Source: an uncultured Collinsella sp.
GTDB taxonomy: Bacteria > Actinomycetota > Coriobacteriia > Coriobacteriales > Coriobacteriaceae
DNA length: 7,438 nt
Assembly (NCBI GenBank): GCA_902494545.1
Contig: CABUTP010000070.1
Location: 1-7,438 of the forward strand
Reading direction: 5' to 3'
The position numbers and the translations under genes are program-made. Positions 1 through 4,214 of this stretch are shown here, piece after piece (position 1 is the stretch's first letter; every line of letters begins with the position of its first letter). Below the pieces are notes generated by a model that saw only the letters and a list, made by a program, of their open reading frames with translations, searched no databases and was not told the DNA's origin.

Positions 1-167
1 ACTAAGCCCTCGTCCCTCCCAAGTTGACCTGCTCGAGGTCGTCGCCCTTGTGGCGTTAGGGCGGAAAATAATAAGAAGCCTTCGCGCTGCGGAATGATTT
101 TGGAAACTAAGTACGGGACCCGCCCAAACCGTCCTGCTCAATCGCCCTTGTGGTGTTGGGGCTGAAA
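1..167. repeat. Two diverged tandem copies of a non-coding unit
   Basis: Copy 1 spans about 1-67 and copy 2 about 106-167. Both open with ACTAAG and align over the next 34 bases with about 24 identities, ending in CCTGCTC. After a 5-base length difference both continue into a core, TCGCCCTTGTGG followed by GTT, GGGC and GAAA (42-67 and 142-167, 23 of 26 identical, exactly 100 bases apart). In copy 1 the core contains the perfect pair CGCCCT/AGGGCG around a 9-base loop. Copy 2 keeps a shorter version (GCCC/GGGC plus a possible G-U pair). No start codon, ribosome site or plausible protein goes with it. It lies directly downstream of the phosphatase gene, and copy 1 may be cut by the window edge. 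I infer a dispersed intergenic repeat; function unknown. Confidence 0.6.
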
Positions 168-183
168 GGGTGGGACGCGTGGG

Positions 184-807
184 TTATTTGGTTGTTAGGG
201 TTAGTAGGTCGTTGGGGGTTTTGAGGTTGTAGGTGGCATTTGGGATGTCTTGGTGTGATCCCCATGCTGCTCGGGCAAAACTGACCCCTGCTGAAGTTGC
301 GCATTGTTCGTCGTAGACGGTGTCGCCAACGTAGACGACGTTGCCAGGATTCGCGCCCGTACGTCGGAGATATTCGAGCATTGGTGCGGGCGAAGGCTTG
401 TGCTCGGTTGTGTCTTCGACAAGGATGATGTGCTCAAAATACTTATCGAAGCCAAGGGGTGCAATTTCTTCTGCGTATTCATTGCGCGCACGTGAGGAGA
501 CGATGCCAAGTTTGCAGCCGTTGTTGGCGAGTGTTGCGATGACTTCAAGCAAGCCTGGAAACACGCTGATGGTGCTTTTAAAGCTGGCAGCAACTTGGCA
601 CCAGCGATTCAACGTTGCCTGCGAGTAGATCCCAAGTTTCTCAAGGGCGTTCTTGCCGGGTATTCCGAGGGCAAATTCAAGCTCGTGTCGGGGAAGCGTT
701 TTGCCGGTTTCTTCTTGGACAATCTGGCCAAGCGATGACAGCACGCTTTCTTCTGTATCTGCCAATGTCCCATCAACGTCAAACACGATATAGTCAAAGT
801 ACTTCAT
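184..807 (-). CDS. HAD-superfamily phosphatase (phosphoglycolate-phosphatase-like)
   Basis: This is a complete 207-residue cytosolic hydrolase of the haloacid dehalogenase superfamily, likely removing phosphate from a small metabolite through an aspartyl-phosphate intermediate. Motif I is DVDGT with nucleophile Asp10 and acid/base Asp12. Motif II is the Ser pair near 104-105 after the strand LGIV. Motif III is Lys137 in HKPSP. Motif IV is GDTVYD with the metal ligands Asp162 and Asp166. The roughly 65 residues between motifs I and II fit a helical C1 cap, as in Gph, PgmB and pyrophosphatase PpaX relatives. Length is normal for the family. The ATG start is supported by AGGAG (815-819) seven bases upstream. 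It lies 56 bases downstream of the AraC-type gene on the same strand, so co-transcription is possible. The substrate cannot be told from sequence; a sugar phosphate or 2-phosphoglycolate is a guess. Confidence 0.93.
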   Translation of the reverse strand: MKYFDYIVFDVDGTLADTEESVLSSLGQIVQEETGKTLPRHELEFALGIPGKNALEKLGIYSQATLNRWCQVAASFKSTISVFPGLLEVIATLANNGCKLGIVSSRARNEYAEEIAPLGFDKYFEHIILVEDTTEHKPSPAPMLEYLRRTGANPGNVVYVGDTVYDEQCATSAGVSFARAAWGSHQDIPNATYNLKTPNDLLTLTTK

Positions 808-863
808 ATAGTAGCTCCTATCCGTTGTTTGCCTGCAAGTTTGATGCAGTGACAGAAGAAGGG

Positions 864-1802
864 CTAGCGGGATTTCTGCCTGGTACTATCGAGATTCTGC
901 CTCGCTGCTCGATAGCTCGAAGGAGTGCACCCCATTTGTTCTTTAAATACCTGGCCAAGATGGCTTGCTGTCGCAAAGCCGCATTGGCGCGCGACTGTCT
1001 GGACCGTTCGCGTGGTGTGTGCCAAAAGTTCGCAAGCACGGTTTATGCGGTATGCGCGTAGATATGACGCCGGGGTCGTTCCTGCACAAGTTTCGATAAT
1101 GCGGTAACACTCTCTTTCGCTTACGCCGGCTGCAGATGCCATCTGGGGCACATCTATAGCGGCTGCATAGTTTGCGCGGATAAAGTCCAGGATTGCCTTG
1201 AACTGTACGTCGCGGCTGGTCATCCAAGAGACGCCGTCGGAGGAAAAGAGCGGTTCGGCCTTGGCGTAAATCTGAATCCAGAGCTCTGACAAGTTATTTC
1301 GAAGCGCCATCTCGTTCTGCGGCCGTTGAAGGTCGTGGCTAAAGGAGCTCTTCAGCAAATCGATAAAGGGCATATCGTCGGGGTTGGTGGGCGACCATTT
1401 GAGCACATCGACACTTCGACATTGAAGTAATGGATTGATGTAGCGCTTTTGGAGACGTCCCGCGGGATCGCCGAGCATCGACGGCTGAAAGATATGCAGC
1501 ATTTGAATGGCTGGCGCCGAATTGGGCGATTGCAGCGTGCTGTGCAAAACGCCGCCGTTGATAAAGCCGGCGGACCCTTCCTCAAAGCGTACGTGCTCAT
1601 GAGCCGCGCGCGTTCGATAGTCAATCGCTCCCTGCTCCATGTAGAAAAGCTCAACTTCGGAATGCCAGTGCCAGGGGACGGAATTGCCCGGATAGCGAGC
1701 GAATTCTGCGCGTTCGGCAATATAGGGCCAGTCTTCGGCGGTCTCGGGAAACGCTTCCTCGCGTCCTCCGCGGTGCAGTTCTATGTGATCCATGTTTCGC
1801 AT
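864..1802 (-). CDS. AraC/XylS-family transcriptional regulator with cupin-like sensor domain
   Basis: This 312-residue protein has the two-part architecture of AraC activators. Residues about 35-110 form a cupin-like ligand-binding domain with the metal/ligand-type motif WHWHSEVEL (His45, His47, Glu51) and a later His87 in GGVLHS. A middle helical region (140-205) would mediate dimerisation. Residues about 205-300 are the double helix-turn-helix: first HTH around VPQMASAAGVSERECYRII, second around VQTVARQCGFATASHLGQVF, ending in the family hallmark GCTPSSYR. Sugar-responsive AraC proteins share this plan, but the effector is unknown. The start chosen at 1802 gives MRNMDHIEL; an in-frame ATG at 1793 is the alternative. 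Neither has a convincing Shine-Dalgarno sequence. The gene begins 25 bases after a small upstream ORF and is followed by the HAD phosphatase, a plausible regulatory target or operon partner. Confidence 0.94.
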   Translation of the reverse strand: MRNMDHIELHRGGREEAFPETAEDWPYIAERAEFARYPGNSVPWHWHSEVELFYMEQGAIDYRTRAAHEHVRFEEGSAGFINGGVLHSTLQSPNSAPAIQMLHIFQPSMLGDPAGRLQKRYINPLLQCRSVDVLKWSPTNPDDMPFIDLLKSSFSHDLQRPQNEMALRNNLSELWIQIYAKAEPLFSSDGVSWMTSRDVQFKAILDFIRANYAAAIDVPQMASAAGVSERECYRIIETCAGTTPASYLRAYRINRACELLAHTTRTVQTVARQCGFATASHLGQVFKEQMGCTPSSYRAARQNLDSTRQKSR

Positions 1803-1808
1803 GGCATC

Positions 1809-1814
1809 AGTATA
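1809..1814 (-). promoter_or_regulatory. Possible -10 element for a leaderless AraC-type mRNA
   Basis: On the minus strand TATACT (five of six matches to TATAAT) ends six bases before the ATG at 1802. A transcript from it would begin at or next to the A of the start codon, giving a leaderless mRNA, which would explain the missing ribosome binding site. No good -35 hexamer is visible 16-18 bases upstream, so this is weak. The alternative is read-through from the small ORF upstream. Confidence 0.3.
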
Positions 1815-1827
1815 AAGCGCAATGGGC

Positions 1828-2037
1828 TTAGATTGCTCTTGCCTGTTCGGGGAACGCCTTGTCTAGGGATGCTTGGAGCTTTTCGAAGGATGCTCGTAAG
1901 TTGAGGCTCTGATCGGCTGAGCGCTTGGTTTTTGTGGTGGGGGAGTCGAGGAGACCGTTTCTCTGTGTCGGGGGGAAGGAGAAAAGGTCTGCATGTTTTA
2001 GGGATGGCTGCCGTGCTACGGCATTGGAAGAATGCAT
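1828..2037 (-). CDS. Small hypothetical protein (69 aa) with strong ribosome binding site
   Basis: I do not recognise this protein. It is 69 residues, soluble, with no signal peptide or membrane segment. The first two thirds is polar and rich in Ser, Thr, Pro and Lys and looks disordered. The last 25 or so residues (LNLRASFEKLQASLDKAFPE) have heptad-like hydrophobic spacing and could form an amphipathic helix. In favour of a real gene: the ATG follows GAGGAGG (2048-2054) at a spacing of 10 bases, the frame ends only 25 bases before the AraC-type gene on the same strand, and no longer ORF competes on either strand. Against it: codon use is less biased than in its neighbours (CTA, CGA, AGA, AAA appear). 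It could be a small regulatory partner, a leader ORF coupled to the regulator, or the remnant of a larger gene. Confidence 0.5.
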   Translation of the reverse strand: MHSSNAVARQPSLKHADLFSFPPTQRNGLLDSPTTKTKRSADQSLNLRASFEKLQASLDKAFPEQARAI

Positions 2038-2047
2038 GCTTATGCGG

Positions 2048-2054
2048 CCTCCTC
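2048..2054 (-). promoter_or_regulatory. Strong Shine-Dalgarno of the small ORF
   Basis: GAGGAGG on the minus strand lies 10 bases before the ATG at 2037. It is the strongest ribosome binding site in this stretch and the main reason to believe the 69-residue ORF. It also overlaps the end of the open frame described for 2038-2290, where it encodes Glu-Glu. Confidence 0.55.
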
Positions 2055-2073
2055 GATGTCCACCAAAAGGTTG

Positions 2074-2103
2074 CGCACGGGGTGTGCTGCTAGGTCCCGT
2101 GCG
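2074..2103 (-). promoter_or_regulatory. Leader hairpin upstream of the small ORF
   Basis: CGCACGGG (minus strand, 2096-2103) pairs perfectly with CCCGTGCG (2074-2081) around a 14-base loop. It sits about 20 bases before the GAGGAGG ribosome site and so would lie in the 5' leader of the small ORF and perhaps the AraC-type operon. There is no T-run after it, so it is not an intrinsic terminator. A leader structure or protein-binding dyad is possible, and chance is not excluded. Confidence 0.35.
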
Positions 2104-2243
2104 TTGGCAGTATTATGCCGCGAGCGCAGATAAGGAAGCGCTAAAGAAAGGCTTAATGAGGTTGACGTTGCGATGAAACCGCAGTTAAAAGCTATCGAGT
2201 AACACTCTTGAAAGGTTTTGGGCTTAAGGGCTTTCTAAGGTTT

Positions 2244-2264
2244 GTGGCGCGGATGTGGCGCGGA
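2244..2264. repeat. Short direct repeat GTGGCGCGGA
   Basis: GTGGCGCGGA occurs at 2244-2253 and again at 2255-2264 (11-base period), followed by a degraded third unit near 2266. It lies about 30 bases beyond the stop codon of the Nudix-Vsr gene. Probably slippage; no function assigned. Confidence 0.5.
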
Positions 2265-2290
2265 CGTGCGGAGCGTGTGAATGCTCGCTG

Positions 2291-3280
2291 TTAGCGTTGC
2301 GGTGCCGCGGCACGCACCTGCTCGATGACCTTTTCCATCGTGGCGTCGATGCGGTCCTTTTTGAGTTCGCATTCCCAGATGGTTATAGGCGTCCAGCCCA
2401 TTTGAGTGAGTGCTGCCACGGCAGCGCGGTCGCGCTCGACGTTGCGACGGAACTTTGCCTCCCAAAACTCAACGTTGCGCTTGGGCTGGCTCGGATTGCA
2501 CTTGGGGCAGCGGTGCCAAAAGCAGCCGTTGACGAAGATGGCGATCTTGCGCCCGGGAAAGGCGATGTCGGGCTTGCCGGGAACCTTCCATTCCAAGCGA
2601 TAGCCCGTAAGACCTGCTGCCCGCAGGCGCTGGCGAACGAGCAACTCGGGCTTGGTGTTGGCGCGCTTGTTGCCCTTCATGGACTTTTTGATGGCGGCGC
2701 GACGGCGGACCAGTTCGCGCTCGTCAGCGGAGAGGTCCGAGGTATCGATGCCGTCGAGCAGACCTGGTTTGGGGCGCTTTTTGCTACGGCGCTTAGGTGT
2801 GCGCTTGGGCTTGGTGGCGGGCTCGTCGGTCGCGGTGGCCTCGGCGTCGTTGGCAGTGCTGTTGGCCTCGAGCCGGTCTTCCTTCAGCTCAATCAGGGCA
2901 TCAATGAGCCCCTTGTCGGCGGGCATCCATTCCACCGTGGCAAGTGAGGTGCGTGGAATCCAGCGGATATCGAGTTGGCGGTCGTGCTTCTGAGGCTCAT
3001 CGGATTCATCGGCGAGCGAGCAGTAGTAGCACTCCATGGAGAGATGAAAATCGGGGTAGTCATACTCAACGGTATAGAAATCGCGCAGGTTGGTGACTTT
3101 TACCTGCAGCTCTTCCATGAGCTCGCGGCGTACGGCGTCTTCGGGTGTCTCGCCGCGCATGAGCTTGCCGCCGGGGAACTCCCAAAGTCCCTGCATGTCG
3201 CCGTAGCCGCGCTGCACGGCAAGCAGCTCGTCAGATCCTTCCTTGCGAATGATCCCAGCGGCAACATGAACAGTCTTCAA
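2291..3280 (-). CDS. Nudix hydrolase (MutT-type) fused to Vsr-type DNA mismatch endonuclease
   Basis: A 329-residue two-domain protein. Residues 1-130 are a MutT-like Nudix domain: GLWEFPGGK precedes the Nudix box from Gly38 (Glu44, Arg52-Glu53, Glu56-Glu57, with Gln59 where Gly is usual). Relatives hydrolyse oxidised nucleotides such as 8-oxo-dGTP. Residues about 138-195 are a low-complexity linker, very basic at 158-171. Residues 196-329 are Vsr, the very-short-patch endonuclease that nicks T:G mismatches. They include TKPELLVR (Glu212), PGKPD (Asp238), NGCFWH (His256), putative zinc ligands Cys253/258/261 and Cys304 in WEC, and NVERDR. Asn251 replaces the His64 of E. coli Vsr, as I recall for many homologues. 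The frame runs on to 3847 but would cover the ABC gene. I start at TTG (3278-3280) because AGAGAGGA (3287-3294) lies six bases upstream and the product begins MKTVHVAAGII like other MutT proteins. No dcm-type methylase is in the window. Confidence 0.9.
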   Translation of the reverse strand: MKTVHVAAGIIRKEGSDELLAVQRGYGDMQGLWEFPGGKLMRGETPEDAVRRELMEELQVKVTNLRDFYTVEYDYPDFHLSMECYYCSLADESDEPQKHDRQLDIRWIPRTSLATVEWMPADKGLIDALIELKEDRLEANSTANDAEATATDEPATKPKRTPKRRSKKRPKPGLLDGIDTSDLSADERELVRRRAAIKKSMKGNKRANTKPELLVRQRLRAAGLTGYRLEWKVPGKPDIAFPGRKIAIFVNGCFWHRCPKCNPSQPKRNVEFWEAKFRRNVERDRAAVAALTQMGWTPITIWECELKKDRIDATMEKVIEQVRAAAPQR

Positions 3281-3286
3281 CAGGAG

Positions 3287-3294
3287 TCCTCTCT
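3287..3294 (-). promoter_or_regulatory. Ribosome binding site fixing the TTG start of the Nudix-Vsr gene
   Basis: AGAGAGGA on the minus strand, six bases before TTG at 3278-3280. No in-frame ATG or GTG with comparable support exists between this point and the upstream transporter gene, so this site decides the start. Confidence 0.7.
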
Positions 3295-3312
3295 CAACAT
3301 CAACGCGTGGCA

Positions 3313-3348
3313 GGGTAGCTACCCGTACCTTACACAACGGTAAGGCAA
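3313..3348. promoter_or_regulatory. Paired dyads in the divergent promoter region, possible operator
   Basis: Two dyads lie 3 bases apart. GGGTAGCTACCC (3313-3324) is a perfect 12-bp palindrome. CCTTAC-6-GTAAGG (3328-3345) is a perfect 6+6 inverted repeat. On the minus strand the second overlaps TTGCCT (3343-3348), a fair -35 for the Nudix-Vsr gene. A dyad set between -35 and -10 is the typical layout of MerR-family promoters, whose operators often look like CCTTAC-n-GTAAGG. A matching -10 is poor (the palindrome occupies its place), so the promoter is uncertain. The dyads could equally serve the transporter operon on the other strand. Confidence 0.35.
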
Positions 3349-3380
3349 GCGTAAGCCATATCGATGGTAGCCGACTCGTC

Positions 3381-3418
3381 TTCTTGCGACTATAGATGCC
3401 GTAGACTAATTGCAAGAA
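3381..3418 (+). promoter_or_regulatory. Inverted repeat in the leader of the transporter operon
   Basis: TTCTTGC (3381-3387) and GCAAGAA (3412-3418) form a perfect 7-bp inverted repeat with a 24-base spacer. The right arm runs into the ribosome binding site AAAGGA (3417-3422) of the ABC ATPase, six bases before its ATG. The stem could mask the site in RNA or be an operator around the start of transcription. Candidate -10 elements TATAGA (3391-3396) and TAGACT (3402-3407) lie in the loop, neither with a good -35. Confidence 0.35.
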
Positions 3419-3428
3419 AGGACTCGGT

Positions 3429-4214
3429 ATGCAAACCACGCACATGGCGACCCCGGTACTGGAGGTCGCACATCTCGAAAAGGTATATGGAGCGCTGGGC
3501 AACGTGACCCGCGCGCTCAACGACGTCAGCTTTACGGTCAACCGCGGCGAATTTGTTGGCATCATGGGCGCTTCGGGCTCGGGCAAGTCGACGTTGCTCA
3601 ACTGCGTCTCGACCATCGATAGCGCCACGAGCGGCACCATCCGCATCAACGGCCAGGACGTGACGCGCATGAAGCAGGCCAAGCTTTCGCAGTTCCGCCG
3701 CGAGGAGCTCGGCTTTATCTTCCAGGACTCCAACCTGCTCGATACGCTCACGGCACGCGAGAACATCGCCCTGCCGCTCACCATCGCCCGTACAAACTCG
3801 GCAGAGATCTCGACCCGCGTGCAGGATGTGGCGGCGCGCCTCTCCATCAGTCAGGTGCTCGACAAGTATCCCTACCAGATGTCCGGCGGTCAGCAGCAGC
3901 GCGTTGCCGCGGCTCGCGCGCTCGTCACCGACCCCACCATGATCATGGCCGACGAGCCCACCGGCGCCCTCGATTCCAAGAGCGCTCGCCTGCTGCTCGA
4001 GAGCCTGGAGGCCCTCAACCGTCGCCTGTGTGCCACCGTGCTCATGGTCACGCACGACAGTTTTGCCGCCAGCTACACGAGCCGCGTACTGTTTATCCGC
4101 GACGGCAAGATCTTCACCGAGCTGCGCCGCGGCGACACCGACCGCCGAGAGTTCTTCGACCGCATTATGGAGGTCGTTGCCATGATGGGCGGTGAGGGCT
4201 CCGATGCTCTGTAA
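3429..4214 (+). CDS. ABC transporter ATP-binding protein, BceA/MacB-like
   Basis: This 261-residue cytoplasmic ATPase would power the FtsX-like permease encoded next. All nucleotide-binding motifs are intact: Walker A GASGSGKST (47-55), Q-loop Gln99 in FIFQDSNLLD, signature SGGQQQR (152-158), Walker B MIMADEPTGALD with catalytic Glu176, D-loop ALDSKS, and switch His209 in VTHD. The wording of the Q-loop and Walker B regions is that of the BceA/YxdL/MacB (3.A.1.122/134-type) group, which works in antimicrobial-peptide resistance or mechanotransmission rather than classic import. ATG at 3429 is preceded by AAAGGA at six bases. An in-frame ATG at 3444 lacks such a site. The stop overlaps the permease start by 11 bases, indicating translational coupling. 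The substrate is unknown. Confidence 0.95.
   Translation: MQTTHMATPVLEVAHLEKVYGALGNVTRALNDVSFTVNRGEFVGIMGASGSGKSTLLNCVSTIDSATSGTIRINGQDVTRMKQAKLSQFRREELGFIFQDSNLLDTLTARENIALPLTIARTNSAEISTRVQDVAARLSISQVLDKYPYQMSGGQQQRVAAARALVTDPTMIMADEPTGALDSKSARLLLESLEALNRRLCATVLMVTHDSFAASYTSRVLFIRDGKIFTELRRGDTDRREFFDRIMEVVAMMGGEGSDAL

Larger units (their letters stand above)
2038..2290. other. Intergenic/leader stretch between the Nudix-Vsr gene and the small ORF
   Basis: No complete gene is visible in these 253 bases. On the minus strand a frame stays open for about 64 codons from a TAG at roughly 2234 to a TAA at 2040-2042, two bases before the small ORF's ATG. It has no ATG or TTG in a useful place. Its only plausible start is a GTG at 2076-2078, giving a 12-residue peptide MRNLLVDIEEAA without a clear ribosome site. 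The last part (ARDLAAHPVRNLLVDIEEAA) looks protein-like, so this could be the tail of a decayed gene. A CATAAT at 2112-2117 (minus) resembles a -10 element but has no good -35. The bases just after the Vsr stop contain a short direct repeat but no terminator with a T-run. Confidence 0.45.

Noticed and set aside
107..304. 65-codon minus-strand ORF over the left repeat
   Set aside because: Overlaps the 3' end of the HAD phosphatase in another frame and runs into the tandem repeats; low-complexity Pro/Asn/His product.
2162..2190. Plus-strand TTGACG with TTAAAA 17 bases later as a promoter
   Set aside because: The -10 is poor and no plus-strand gene follows for over 1.2 kb.
2255..2947. 230-codon plus-strand ORF
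   Set aside because: Opposite the Vsr domain and linker; Gly/Ala/Leu-rich shadow without a ribosome site.
3281..3847. Upstream extension of the Nudix-Vsr frame giving a 518-residue protein
   Set aside because: It would lie opposite the ABC ATPase, whose motifs are all intact, and its extra sequence resembles no domain and has no ribosome site at its ATG.
4192..4203. GTG start adding four residues to the permease
   Set aside because: The GTG lies within the sequence that best serves as ribosome site for the ATG at 4204.
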